From assembly GCA_031216915.1 (NCBI GenBank), contig CM062297.1, positions 530,122,971 to 530,186,970 on the forward strand: a DNA stretch of 64,000 nucleotides. The letters run 5' to 3'. Every line of letters starts with the position of its first letter. The first letter of the stretch is position 1. The notes under the pieces are model-generated. The model was not told where the DNA came from, made no database searches, and was given only the letters and a program-made list of their open reading frames with translations. This document shows, piece by piece, positions 1-11,891 of the stretch. Source of the DNA: Pictodentalium vernedei. Its lineage: Eukaryota; Mollusca; Scaphopoda; Dentaliida; Dentaliidae. The translations under genes and the position numbers were made by a program.

Positions 1-90
1 ACACAAATTTTTATTTAATTATTTTTCACTTGTTCCACTTTAAAGGAAAAACCGAAATAATTATTTCATTGTCCAACAATTATGACTGTT
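1..90 (-). repeat. Dispersed repeat, inverted partner of 30284-30373
   Basis: The reverse complement of this stretch matches 30284-30373 with scattered substitutions (shared core GGACAATGAAATAATTATTT). It is truncated by the window edge. The repeat type is not recognised. Confidence 0.6.
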
Positions 91-234
91 TTTTGTGTTA
101 TCTTTTTAACGTGCTTGTACACACTTAACAGAGAAATCATTGCATCAGTTCATCTGTGGCAATTAAATTGAGTGTTCAAGGGCACAAAATACACAAATGA
201 AAACACAGATAATTTGTTTCCCTTTTTAATTTTT

Positions 235-1064
235 AGCTTAACTTGACAATGTCAAGCTCTGGCTAGAGGTCGTGTTTATGAACCGATCTTTACGAAACTT
301 CTTGGGTACCTTTGTTATCACCGTGGGACGAGAACAAGTGTTTTGGGGTCCGATGTGAAATTCAAGATAGCCACTGGCTGCCATTTTGTACAAAATTAGG
401 TGCAATCAGATTTTTGCGCAGAATTTCCATATGAAAGCGCTGATTTGAGTAATATTTTGTGTGAATGTTTAGTACCATGGGATACATCACATATAATACA
501 GGTTTTTTTTCTTGTTCATAAATGCAACTAGACTAACTTTGATCTATTTAGTGTTACTTTCAGCACTGTAACTGCAAATGCCAATATGGCTCGGGCTAGA
601 AGTGAACCAACCTTTACGAAATTTCTTGAGTACCTTTGTTCTCACCGTGGGATGAGAACGAGTGGTTTTGGGTGCAGTCCGACATTCAAGATGGCCACCA
701 GAAGCCATTTTGTACTTTAGTTAGTGCAATCAGTTTTTTTGTACTGAACTTCTGTATGAAAGTTCTGATTTGAAAAAATTTGTGTATGTTTAGTAACATG
801 GAATACATCACATATAATACAAGTTTTTTTCTCGTGCAGAAATTATGCAAATTAGCTGATTTATTCAGTGCTTCTTGTACACAGTAAGTGCACATTTCAA
901 TACGGCTCGGGCTAGAGTCTGTATTTATGAACCGATCTTCACGAAACTTCTTGGGTACCTTTGTTATCACCTTGGGACGAGCATGGATGTTTCTGGGTGT
1001 GGTCCAAAATTTGAGATGGCTGCTAGTGGCCATTTTGTACCGGCATTAGGTCCGATCAGTTTTT
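235..1064 (+). repeat. RC-4 monomer array (~330-bp units) with RC-1-like start
   Basis: It begins after a T-run with AGCTTAACTTGACAATGTCAAGCT (a foldback) and runs straight into RC-4 monomers: GGCTCGGGCTAGAG, GAACCGATCTTTACGAAAC, TTGGGTACCTTTGTTATCAC, GGCCATTTTGTAC. About 2.5 units are present. The array stops where RC-2 begins in the T-run of GATCAGTTTTT. No protein is predicted; open frames here are chance. Confidence 0.75.
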
Positions 1065-2991
1065 AGCTCATCTTGACAAAGTCAAGCTGAGCTAATCTAA
1101 TCGCTTCCCGTCCGTCGTCCGTCAACACCATGTTTTGGTCTTCTCCTCCAAAGCCACTGGGCCAATTCAAGTGAAAGTTTGTGTGAGTGATGGTCCCAAA
1201 GGGGCATTTCATTTTTGTTCAACTCAGTATGCCCGGCCCCATAGGGAGGGAGTGGGGGAAAATGCTCAAAAATATTTTAAAAATCTTCTTCTCAAGAACC
1301 AGTGTGTGCAATGACTTGATATTTGCTATGGAGCTTCCATATGAGGTGTAGAATCAAGTTTGTTCAAACGAAGTTCGTAAAGTAATATTTGGCTTTGTAA
1401 TAGGAGGGGTAAGATTTTTGGCCCCGCCCAAAATTTCTATTTTCTGAACCGATGGTCCGGTATGAACCAAATTTGGTTTGTGGTAGTATTGGGTCATAAG
1501 TACTTGACCCATGCAAAAAAAAAAAATTCCCGCATCCCCCATGGGAACCCTGGGAGCTAAAAATAGAAATATTTTCAAACGCCCATATTTCCCAAACCCC
1601 ACGGAACAGAAAGCTTTTATTTGGTATGAAGTATCCTTATGACCAGTAGAATTGAATGGTAAAAAAAACTGCCATCGGTTGTGTTAGGGTGTTCTGTAAT
1701 GGGCATCGAAAAAATGCTGAGTCAGCATATTTGCAAAAATTAAAAAAAATCTTTTCTCCAGAACCAATCATCAGAATCTTTTGATATTTGGTATATAGCA
1801 TTCATAGGGGGGTCAGATAAAAGTTTGTTCAAATAAAGCTCATTGGTTCATATTTGGGCTCTCTACAGGAGCCTGAAGTTTTAACATAGGGTAATATGGG
1901 GAATATTCTTTAAAAATCTTCTTCTTCAGAACCACCAGTCAGAATCTTTTAATATTTGGTATACATCATTGTTATGAGGGTCAGATTCTAGATTGTTCAA
2001 ACCAAGTCCCTAGGTTAATATTTGGCCTTCCTACGGAAGCCCAAATTTTATTTTTGTTCAATATGGAGGGTAATTTAAAAAAATCTTCTTCAGATCCATC
2101 AGTCCGAATGCTTTGATATTTGGTATGCAACATCTCTATGGGTGTCAGATTCAAGTTTGTTCAAATCAAATCCTTAGGTACATATTTGGGCTCACTATGG
2201 TAGCCCATATTTTTACTTAGTGCAATATGAGAAAATTTCTTTAAAAATCTTCTTCAGATCCACCGGTCGTAATGCTTTTATATTTGGTATACAACATCTC
2301 TAGGGGGGTCAGATTCCAGGTTGTTCAATTCGAGTGCCTAGGTTAATATTTGGGCTCCATATGGGAACATGAAATTTAACTTAGTACAATATGAGGGAAT
2401 TTCTTCAAAAATCTTCTTCTTCAGATTCACTTGTCAGAATGCTTTCACATTTGGTATACAACATCTCTAGGGGGTCAGATTCAAGTTTGTTCAAATCGGA
2501 TCCATAGGTCAATATTGGGGCTCGCTATGGTAGCCCAAATTTGAACTTAGTGCAATTCGAATAAATTTCTTACAATTTCTCTTCAGATCCAACAGTCAGA
2601 ATGCTTTCATATTCGGTACACAACATCTCTAGGGAAGTCAGATTTAACTGTGTTCAAATCAAGAGCCTGGGTTAATATTTGGGCTCTCTATGGGAGCCGG
2701 AATTGGCCATTTCGCTGAAGAATTAAAAATTTAGTATTCAGTACCCTCTAGAGGTACTAAGATTAATCCACATAGGTTGTATCAAGGGGCTTCATAGGGG
2801 AGCTCTGCATTTTACTTATGATCAACTGAAGAAAAGGCATGATGCCCATATTATTTTTGTCACTCCTGAGGGACTCAAGGATTGACAGTGTAGCCTATGG
2901 AGATGGCTTGCTTAATGTAGACTCATTCTTGGACTCGGTTTAAATTGTGTTCTGTACAAGATGAGCGCTTCAGGCCCCGTGGGGCCTCTTG
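1065..2991 (+). mobile_element. RC-2 element (variant with AGCTCATCTTGAC start), complete
   Basis: The 5' foldback AGCTCATCTTGAC/GTCAAGCTGAGCT follows TTTTT and is followed by CCGTCCGTCGTCCGTC. Roughly eight degenerate ~165-bp monomers follow, marked by TTTGATATTTGGTATNCA, ATTCAAGTTTGTTCAAAT and TATTTGGGCTC. The 3' end is CAGGCCCCGTGGGGCCTCTTG, a hairpin followed by CTCTTG. A second, very similar copy starts at 63587 and runs off the other end of the window. Confidence 0.8.
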
Positions 2992-3524
2992 TTTAGCTTA
3001 ACTTGACAAAGTCAAGATAAGCTATTGCCATCACACGTGCAGAAGTCTGTTAGTCTGTTCACATTTTATTTATGAAGGGATTTCATTGTAACTTCGCAGG
3101 ATCACTCCAGATAATGCCCAGATGTGAATGTCCCCTTTTGGTCACGATCATTCAACCATGATGGCTGCCTGAGCCCAAAAAACTTTGTACAGACTACAGG
3201 TCGTATTTGTGAAGGGTTTTCATTGTAACTTGGTAGAATGACTCGGTATAATGTCAAAATGAGGACGTCCCCTTTTAGTTGCAATCGGTCAACCATTATG
3301 GCTACACAAGCTTGAAGCCCGAAAGCCTTTAGCACAGTCTACAGGCCATATTTATGAAGGGATTTTATTGTAACTTGATAGGATGACTTGTTTTGGAATA
3401 ATTTCTCTGCAACTTACTAACTTTCGTTGACATACGTTAACTGTGAGGGCCACATACATTACTGTGAAGGCCACATTAACCCACCCCTTAGTTCTTTAGT
3501 ACAGTCTACACCTCATATTTTTTT

Positions 3525-5266
3525 AGCTCAACTTGACAAAGTCAAGCTGAGCTATTGCCATCACTTCTCGTCCGTCGGCGTACGTACGTACGTACGTACG
3601 TTAGTATGTTAGTACGTACGTCCACAATTTCCTTTGGCACACCTCACAGGTCGCATTTATGATCAGATTACTTTGAAACTTGGCATGCTTGTTTGGGGTG
3701 ACCTCTAGATGGGAGCTATCGATTTTCTTCAATTTCTGTCAAAAAATGTTGCCGCGGCCAACGTTCTTAGAACTTAGTTTAGTCAAACCACAATATTTCC
3801 CTTTGGCACACCCTACAGGGCACATTTATGATTTGATTGCTTTGAAACCTGGTATGCTTATTTAGGGTGACCTCTAGATGGGAGCTATTGATTTTCTTCA
3901 ATTTCTGGCAAAAAATGTTGCCACGGCCAACGTTCGTAGAACTTAGTTTAGTCAGACCTCAATATTTCCCTTTGGCACACCCTACATGGCACATTTATGC
4001 TTAGAATCAGATTGCTTTGAAACCTGGTATGCTTGTTTGGGGAGACCTCTAGATGGGTGCTATCAATTTTCTTCAATTTCTGTCAAAAAATGTTGCCGCG
4101 GCCAACGTTCTTAGAACTTAGTTTAGGCAGAAGACTCAATATTTCCCTTTGGCACACCCTACAGGGTACATTTATGATCGGATTGCTTTGAAACCTGGCA
4201 TGCTTGTTTGGGGTGACTTCTTGATGGGAGATATCGATTTTCTTCAATTTCCGTCAAAAAATGTTGCCGCGGCCAACGTTTTTAGAACTCAGTTTAGTCA
4301 GACCACAATATTTCCCTTTGGCACACCCTACAGGGCACATTTATGATTTGATTGCTTTGAATCCTGGTATGCTTGTTTGGGGAGACCTCTAGATGGGAGC
4401 TATCGATTTTCTTCAATTTCCGGCAAAAAATGTTGCCACAGCCAACGTTCTTAGAACTTAGTTTAGTCAGAAGACTCAATATTTCCCTTTGGCACACCCT
4501 ACAGGACACATTTATGATCGGATTGCTTTGAAACCTTTCATGCTTGTTTGGGGTGACCTCTAGATGGGAGCTATCGATTTTCTTCAATTTCCATCAAAAA
4601 ATGTTGCCGCAGCCAACATTCTTAGAACTTAGTTTAGTCAGACCACAATATTTCCCTTTGGCTCACCCTACAGGGCAGAAGACTCAATATTTCCCTTTGG
4701 CACACCCTACAGGGTACATTTATGATCGGATTGCTTTGAAACCTGGCATGCTTGTTTGGGGTGACCTCTTGATGGGAGATATCGATTTTCTTCAATTTCC
4801 GTCAAAAAATGTTGCCGCGGCCAACGTTTTTAGAACTCAGTTTAGTCAGACCACAATATTTCCCTTTGGCACACCCTACAGGGCACATTTATGATTAGAT
4901 TGCTTTGAAACCTGGTATGCTTATTTACGGTGACCTCTAGATGGGAGCTATTGATTTTCTTCCATTTCCGTCAAAAAATGTTGCCATGGCCAACGTTCTT
5001 AGAATTTAGTCTAGTCAGACCACAATATTTCAATATTGCCCTGTATAGGGCACATTTATGATCGGATTGCTTTGAAACCTGGCATGCTTGTTTGGGGAGG
5101 CCTCTAGATGGGAGCTATCGATTTTCTTCGGTTTCTGCCAAAAAATGTTGCCACTGGCAAAAAAAAATGACATTGGTACCAATGATCTTCAATTTTGCCA
5201 TTTTATTTATAACTTACCGAGTTCAAGTTTGTCAAGTTGAGCTACAGTGTCATTGACACTTTCATT
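3525..5266 (+). mobile_element. RC-1 element, about 10 monomers of ~169 bp
   Basis: It starts with AGCTCAACTTGAC-AAA-GTCAAGCTGAGCT after a long T-run, then TCTCGTCCGTCGGCG and an ACGT microsatellite (3578-3625). About ten ~169-bp monomers follow, marked by TTTGGCACACCCTACAGGGC, GATTGCTTTGAAACCTGGTA, CTAGATGGGAGCTATCGATT and AAAAAATGTTGCCGCGGCC. A partial monomer duplication lies near 4676-4712. The end is GTTGAGCTACAGTGTCATTG followed by ACACTTTCATT. It sits inside the 2995 host element. Confidence 0.85.
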
Positions 5267-5541
5267 TAAAAACAGCATACAGGGAACAGAAATTAACATA
5301 TTCCCAATTATCACAATTCTTGTCTTATTTCATAATCCTTTCATAAACAATGAACATGATCCTTTTTGTGTCGCCGCCCCACGAAGTGGGGAGCGACATA
5401 TAGGGATTACTTTTGTCGTCTTGCGTCGTCCGCGTCACACTTTCTCTTATCCGCCACTCCTCTTTAACCTATGAATGGATTTTGATGAAACTTTCAGTGA
5501 TTCTTTATCACATCATGGCATTGTGCACCTCCTATTTTATT

Positions 5542-7808
5542 AGCTCACCTGACTGAAAGTCAGGGTGAGCTTTTCTTATCACTTCGTCCGTCGTCTGTCG
5601 TCCGTTGTCCTGGGTGAAGGTGGTGTTTGAGCCTCTTTCTACTAAACCACTGGCCACATTTTAATTAAATTTCATGTATATGGTGGTTATATAGGGGCAT
5701 TTTGATTTTTATCCAAATTAGGTTTCGGCTCATATTGAGCAGAGGTGTGGGGAAAAAATAGCCAAATTTTTAGCTCACCTGAGCGAAGCTCAAGGGGAGC
5801 TTTACTAATCACTTTCTGTCCGTCTTCCGTCGTCGTCCGTCCGGCGTTAACTTTACATTATCGACTTCTCCTCCTAAACCACTAGCCCAATTTTATTCAA
5901 ATGTTGGCTAAATGTTTATTACCTAATGCCTATTAAGATTTGTTCAAATGAAGTTACCCCTCCTCCTGGGTGGTGCCACGCCCCCAAAGGGCACCAAAAA
6001 TTCAAGATCTTTGTAAATCTTCTTCTCATGAACCAGCAGTAGCAGAGACTTGATATTTGGTGTGCAGCTTCTTTTTGAGGTGTAGACTCAGATTTGTTCA
6101 AGAGAAGTTTGTGGGGCTATACTTGGCGTTATGGGAGGGGCAAAATTTTTTGCCCCGCCCAAAATTTCTATTTTCCAAACCGAGAGGCTGATTTGAACCA
6201 AATTTTATGTGAGGGCTTATTGGGTCATGAGTACTTGATTCATGCAAAAAAAAAAATTTCCAGCAGCCCCGTGGGAACTGCAGGAGCTAAAAATAGAAAA
6301 AATTTAAAACGCCCATATCTCCAAAACTGCCCGGCACTGAGAATTTTTATTTGGTGTGCAGCTTCCTTAGGACCAACAGAAAGGATTGGTAAAAAAAAAA
6401 TTGCCATCGGTTTTATCATAGGGTACAGTTTCGGGACTTTGAAAAAGTGCTGAGTCAGCACTTTTTAACACTGTAGGCAATGGGAAAAACATTAAAAAAT
6501 CTTCTTCTCCAGATCCAGCAGGCAGAATCTTTTGATATTTGGTATGCAACATTGTAGGGTGGATCTGATTCAAGTTTGTTCAAATCGGCCCCCTGGGTTC
6601 ATATTTGGGCTCAGTATAGTAGCCCGATTTCGAACTTAGTGCATTTCAGGCAAATTTCTTAAAAAATCTTCTCCAGATCCAGCAGGCAGAATCTTTTGAT
6701 ATTTGGTATGCAACATTGTGGGGTGGATCTGATTCAAGTTTGTTCAAATCGGCCCCCTGGGTTTATATTTGGGCTCAGTATAGGAGCCCAAATTTGAACT
6801 TACTGCATTTCAGGCAAATTTCTTTGAAAATCTTCTTCTCCAGATCCAGCAGGCAGAATCTTTTGATATTTGGTATGCAACATTGTAGGGTGGATCTGAT
6901 TCAAGTTTGTTCAAATCGGCTCCCTAGATTCATATTTGGGCTCACTATAGGAGCTCGAATTCGAACTTAGTGCATTTCAGGCAAATTTCTTCAAAAATCT
7001 TCTCCAGATCCAGCAGGCAGAATCTTTTGATATTTGGTATGCAACATTGTGGGGTGGATCTGATTCAAGTTTGTTCAAATCAGCCCCCTGGGTTTATATT
7101 TGGACTCACTATAGAAGCCCAAATTTGAACTTGGTGCATTTCAGGCAAATTTCTTTGAAAATCTTCTCAAGATCCAGCCGGCAGAATCTTCTGATATTGG
7201 GTATGCACCATGCTTTGGGGGTGAGATTCAAGTTTGTTCAAGCCAAGTCCCTGGGTTCATATTTGGGCTCACTGTGGTAGTCCGAATTATAACTTAGTTC
7301 AAAATGAGGAATTTTCTTTAAAAATCTTCTTTAGATCCATCAGTCGGAATGTTTTGATATTTGGTATGCAGCATCTTAAGCTTAAGGGGTGAGATTCAAG
7401 TTTGTTCAAGCCATGTCCCTAGGTCCATATTTGGACTCACTGTGGGAGCTTGAATTGTAACTTAGTTCAAAATGAGGAATTTTCTTTAAAAATCTTCTTC
7501 AGATCCAGCAGTCGGAATGTTTTGATATTTGGTGTGCAGCATCCTTAGGGGGGTGAGATTCAAGTTTGTTAAAGCCAAGTCCCTGGGTTCATATATGGGC
7601 TCCCTGTGGGAGCCTGATTACAACTTAGTTCAATATGAGGAATATTCTTTAAAAATCATTTTTTTTAGATCCACTGGTCAGAATCTTTGGATATTTGGTA
7701 TAAGCTTTTCTTTGGAGGAGCAGATGCAACTTGTTGAAATCAATTCTCTGGGTTGATATTTAGGCTACCATGTCAGGTGAGTGCCCTCAGGCCCCTTGGG
7801 GCCTCTTG
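5542..7808 (+). mobile_element. RC-2 element with two successive 5' ends, inserted in RC-3
   Basis: The first 5' hairpin, AGCTCACCTGACTGAAAGTC / CAGGGTGAGCT, is at 5542. A second RC-2 5' hairpin (AGCTCACCTGAGCGAAGCTC) begins at 5772 in the T-run of CCAAATTTTT. About ten ~165-bp monomers follow (GATCCAGCAGGCAGAATC, TTTGATATTTGGTATGCAAC, ATTTGGGCTCA). One 3' end, CAGGCCCCTTGGGGCCTC then TTG, closes at 7808. The RC-3 monomer resumes immediately, so the insertion point is a T-run. Confidence 0.85.
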
Positions 7809-7810
7809 TT

Positions 7811-8217
7811 TTTTGATCCGCTGTATTTTTTCCAGAGTTATGCCCCTTTTCCACTTAGAATTCTTTCTGAAACGCCAGGCTTCTCTTATCCGCCACTCCT
7901 CTTTAACCTATGAATGGATTTTGATGAAACTTTCAGTGATTCTTTATCACATCATGGCATTGTGCACCTCCTATTTTATTTTTTGATCCGCTGTATTTTT
8001 TCCAGAGTTATGCCCCTTTTCCACTTAGAATTCTGTCTGAAACGCCAGGCTTCTCTTATCCGCCACTCCTCTTTAACCTATGAATGGATTTTGATGAAAC
8101 TTTCAGTGATTCTTTATCACATCATGGCATTGTGCACCTCCTATTTTATTTTTTGATCCACTGTATTTTTTCCAGAGTTATGTCCCTTTTCCACTTAGAA
8201 TTCTGTCTGAAACGCCA
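7811..8217 (+). repeat. 170-bp tandem repeat, 2.4 units (RC-3 monomers)
   Basis: Units start with TTTTGATCCGCTG at 7811, 7981 and 8151 and differ at only a few positions, so the duplication is recent. Each carries AGAGTTATGCCCCTTTTCCA, CTTATCCGCCACTCC and TGATGAAACTTTCAG. Confidence 0.9.
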
Positions 8218-8312
8218 GGCGGCACACGTCTTCCATGGAAGACTCACATCTAAGTCATCAAACACAATCCACAGACAACTTAAGCTACAGTGTCATTGAC
8301 ACTTTTCTTTTG

Positions 8313-8799
8313 AAAGCCCTAATTAGTGATGACCTGATAATTGGAATCGGCACCGTCCGGATATGGGGCAGTGGCCGATTATAAAAACTGGCAGTTTCCA
8401 GTTATTCTATATTTAAAACTGTCTATCAACATCTCTTTGATTTCTGGCCATTTCAATAAAGTTTCCCCATTAAAAACGTGTGTAGTGCATATCAGAATAT
8501 TGAGGGATTTTCAAAGCCGAGATATTATGGAATTTACCATCTGCAATTGGTACAAGATCGCCACTGTTCCCAGCTGATCGAAGTCACTGGTCTTCCATCA
8601 TGGTGCTGTACAACATTGCATTAAGCACATGTATAAATAAAATGTGTTCAGCCTGTAGTCTGGAGTACTTCATGATGCAAGCATCACAATACAATAACAA
8701 ATTAAAACTGGAAAAAACTAAACACTCTTTTTTCGATGGTAGTTGATCGTTATGAAACATGTAAGTCGAATGACTCTCACAAGCACGTTTTCAGTTTGT
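8313..8799 (+). other. Intergenic or intronic stretch, nothing recognised
   Basis: Non-repetitive AT-rich sequence between two repeat nests. The small open frame at 8341-8577 has no recognisable domain and no splice or start context worth calling. Confidence 0.5.
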
Positions 8800-9146
8800 C
8801 AAGTGCAAAAAATTTTCGGGAGACTATAGAAATCAGCGGTGTCCGTCCGTCCGTCCGTCCGTCCCACTTGGTGTCCCCATGATAACTCCAGTTTGGATCA
8901 TTTGATTGGAACCAATTTTGGTATGTGACCTTCTTAGCCCAAACTACAGGTCAAGTTCAAATATGGGTTCGGCCAGATTATTTTTATTAGAGTTACACCC
9001 CTTTTTCGACTTAGAAATTTCAAGATTTGTGGTGTCTGGATGATAACTCCAGTAAGGATTATTTGATCGGAAAGAATTTTGGTATGTGACTTTCTGGGGT
9101 AATAATACAAGTCAAGTTCGAATATGCGTTCGGATCGATCATTTTT

Positions 9147-11039
9147 AGCTCAACTTGACAAGGTCAAGCTGAGCTATTGTCATCACTTCTCGTCCGTCGG
9201 CGTACGTACGTACGTACGTTAGTATGTTAGTACGTTAGTACGTACGTCCACAATTTCCTTTGGCACACCTCACAGGTCGCATTTATGATCAGATTACTTT
9301 GAAACTTGGCATGCTTGTTTGGGGTGACATCTAGATGGGAGCTATCGATTTTCTTCAATTTCCGTCAAAAAATGTTGCCGCGGCCAACGTTCGTAGAACT
9401 TAGTTTAGTCAAACCACAATATTTCCCTTTGGCACACCCTACAGGGCACATTTATGATTTGATTGCTTTGAAACCTGGTATGCTTATTTAGGGTGACCTC
9501 TAGATGGGAGCTATCGATTTTCTTCTATTTCCGGCAAAAAATGTTGCCACGGCCAACGTTCGTAGAACTTACTTTAGTCAGACCTCAATATTTCCCTTTG
9601 GCACACCCTACAGGGCACATTTATGTTCAGATTGCTTTGAAACCTGGTATGCTTGTTTGGGGAGACCTCTAGATGGGTGCTATCGATTTTCTTCAATTTC
9701 TGTCAAAAAATGTTGCCACGGCCAACGTTCTTAGAACTTAGTTTAGTCGAACCACAATATTTCCCTTTGGCACACCCTATAGGGCACATTTATGATTTGA
9801 TTGCTTGGAAACCTGGTATGCTTATTTAGGGTGACCTCTAAATGGGAGCTATCGATTTTCTTCAATTTCCGGCAAAAAATGTTGCCACGGCCAACGTTCG
9901 TAGAACTTAGTTTAGTCAAACCTCAATATTTTTCTTTGGCACACCCTACAGGGCACATTTATGATCAGATTGCTTTGAAACCTGGTATGCTTGTTGGGGG
10001 AGACCTCTAGATGGGAGCTATCGATTTTCTTCAATTTCCGTCAAAAAATGTTGCTGCGGCCAACGTTCTTAGAACTTAGTTTAGTCAAAAGACTCAATAT
10101 TTCCCTTTGGCACACTCTACAGGGCACATTTATGATCGGATTGCTTTGAAACCTTTCATGCTTCTTTGGGGTGACCTCTAGATGGGAGCTATCGATTTTC
10201 TTCAATTTCCATCAAAAAATGTTGCCGCAGCCAACATTCTTAGAACTTAGTTTAGTCAGACCACAATATTTCCCTTTGGCTCACCCTACAGGGCACATTT
10301 ATGCTTAGAATGCTTTGAAACCTGGTATGCTTATTTACGGTAACGTCTAGATGGGAGCTATCGATTTTCTTCCATTTCCGTCAAAAAATGTTGCCACGGC
10401 CAACGTTCTTAGAATTTAGTCTAGTCAGACCACAATATTTCCCTTTTATACACCCTACAGGGCACATTTATGATTGGATTGCTTTGAAACCTGATATGCT
10501 TGTTTGGGGTGACCTCTAGATGGGAGCTATCGATTTTCTTCCATTAAACCAGTTCCGCTTTACTAGTAAAATAGGACCCAGTCACCAATGCTTGGGGTGA
10601 AAGTCCTCTAAAATGGGCAACATGTTGATCAACGATTGACTATCCTTGACTTCATCGCCATGTTGTGTCACGATTAGCCATTGTGCATAAATATGTGACG
10701 TTAACCACCAACAAACAAACAAACATTTTCTTCCATTTCCATTGAAAAATGTTGCCGCTGCCAACGTTCTTAGAACTTAGTTTAGTCAGACCTCGATGTC
10801 TCCCTTTGGTACACCCTACAGGGCACACTTATGATTGGATTGCTTTGAAACCTGGCACGCTTGTTTGGGGAGGCCTCTAGATGGGAGCTATCGATTTTTT
10901 TCGGTTTCTGTCAAAAAATGTTGCCACTGGCCAAAAAAAATGACATTGGTACCAATGATCTTCAATTTTGCCATTTCATTTATAACTTACCAAGTTCAAG
11001 TTTGTCAAGTTGAGCTACAGTGTCATTGACACTTTCATT
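9147..11039 (+). mobile_element. RC-1 element, about 10 monomers, with a SINE-B inside
   Basis: The foldback AGCTCAACTTGAC/AAGCTGAGCT is followed by TCTCGTCCGTCGGCG and an ACGTACGT tract. About ten ~169-bp monomers follow and the standard RC-1 end (AGTGTCATTGACACTTTCATT) closes the copy. A SINE-B copy with a 13-bp target duplication interrupts one monomer at 10546-10724. Confidence 0.85.
10546..10724 (+). mobile_element. SINE-B copy, 5'-truncated, with target-site duplication
   Basis: Exact 13-bp duplications ATTTTCTTCCATT flank it at 10533-10545 and 10725-10737. The body contains ATAGGACCCAGTCACCAATG, GTCCTCTAAAATGGGCAACA and the shared SINE tail ATTAGCCATTGTGCA...ATGTGAC...AACCACC, ending in (CAAA)n. 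It lies inside an RC-1 monomer, so it is younger than that array. Confidence 0.85.
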
Positions 11040-11100
11040 ACTAGAGTTATGCCCCTTTTTCGACTTGTTTTTTCGGGGGTACATGTGGCTGAGCGGCCTT

Positions 11101-11891
11101 TTATTAATTCAGATACCTCCCTTGATGTTTCTCTCCAATGTTGATTGCACAGAACATGTAAACACTCAAGAAACACGTCAAGAGAGGTAACAAGTTGAAC
11201 AAGTTAAATAATATATTCTGACATTGTGTATCTGTAAACAATGCACCATATAACATCATAACACACATTAATATCAAAGTTATTCATTTAAGACACAAAG
11301 TATGTGTTCTCAGTATCTTCCTAGTTAATACAGCCAAGTGTATTGTATTGTATTCTTACACAAAAAGCATATTGACACTATTTACCAGAATAGCACACAA
11401 TCATCACAAGAGATCGATATCGTGTGATTGTATCTTCCCCCCCCTCCAACTCCCAAAAATGCAAATATTATTTTGGCTAATATTGCCCAGCACTAAACAT
11501 GCATACGCTGAGAACTTATGTGGTTTTAAATTTTCGTAATTGGTGATTTATCAACGAAATTCTGAAGTATAAAAGGCGCTAACAGATTTTGTTCTGGGTC
11601 CTACTTTTTAAACTATGTTGTTGCACAGACATGCGGAAAATAAAGGCCATGGGATATTACAAGTAACTATGGTAAGACATTTCAAAGGTTAATAATTGAA
11701 CTGTTCATTCACCTCATTACACAGTACACTGTAAACCAAACTTGTACCACTTTATAAATGAACGATATTCAACTAAAGTTAAAATCTGTTGACAACCTCA
11801 ACTGTAGAAGGTTACTCAACTAATCACGATAGCCCTAAATAAGATGAATCATAGTGTTAGACTTCAAACAGCATTCTGTTTTTCATTACAG
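11101..11891 (+). other. Non-repetitive upstream intron of RPL18, no feature seen
   Basis: AT-rich sequence leading into the RPL18 acceptor. No RPL18 N-terminal exon (MGID...RKVRRKEPKSQD-like) is recognisable here or further upstream in the window. The short frame at 11348-11539 shows no known domain. Confidence 0.5.

Larger units (their letters stand above)
5368..8245 (+). mobile_element. RC-3 element with 170-bp monomers, split by RC-2
   Basis: The 5' hairpin is GCCCCACGAAGTGGGG within GTCGCCGC...GAGCGACAT. After one partial monomer an RC-2 element interrupts at 5542-7808. The array then resumes with two nearly identical 170-bp monomers (7811-7980, 7981-8150) and a partial third (8151-8217). 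The 3' hairpin is the perfect palindrome GTCTTCCATGGAAGAC at 8228-8243. Short frames in successive monomers repeat the same peptide but are artefacts of the tandem repeat. Confidence 0.75.
2995..8312 (+). mobile_element. RC-1-related host element carrying nested RC-1, RC-3 and RC-2 copies
   Basis: The 5' foldback AGCTTAACTTGAC/GTCAAGATAAGCT at 2995 is followed by ~160-bp monomers (TTATGAAGGGATTTCATTGTAACTT...) up to 3524. An RC-1 copy (3525-5266) and an RC-3 copy (5368-~8245) follow. An unpaired RC-1-type 3' end (AGCTACAGTGTCATTGACAC) sits near 8285-8306. Pairing the unmatched 5' end with the unmatched 3' end is inference. Confidence 0.5.
8800..11100 (+). mobile_element. RC-6-related element (AAAATTTTCGGG start) interrupted by RC-1
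   Basis: The start AAAAAATTTTCGGGAGACTA then GTCCGTCCGTCCGTCCGTCC resembles the RC-6 start at 47061. Two ~170-bp monomers carry GATAACTCCAGTTTGGAT, TTTGATTGGAACCAA and TTTGGTATGTGACC. RC-1 is inserted at 9147-11039, after which the monomer resumes (AGAGTTATGCCCCTTTTTCG). The array tails off near 11100 in TTTTCGGGGGTACATGTGGC. The exact ends are uncertain. Confidence 0.6.

Noticed and set aside
3680..4894. Repeated frames in RC-1 (FGVTSRWELSIFFNF, QYFPLAHPTG)
   Set aside because: Same reason: tandem-repeat artefact, with stops between monomers and no start or splice logic.
3525..5266. CRISPR-like array or satellite
   Set aside because: Units are ~169 bp head-to-tail without spacers, and the array is bounded by hairpins; it is the interior of a mobile element in a eukaryotic genome.
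7753..8299. Three overlapping frames with an identical peptide
   Set aside because: They follow the 170-bp RC-3 triplication exactly; the frame is open only by chance of the repeat.
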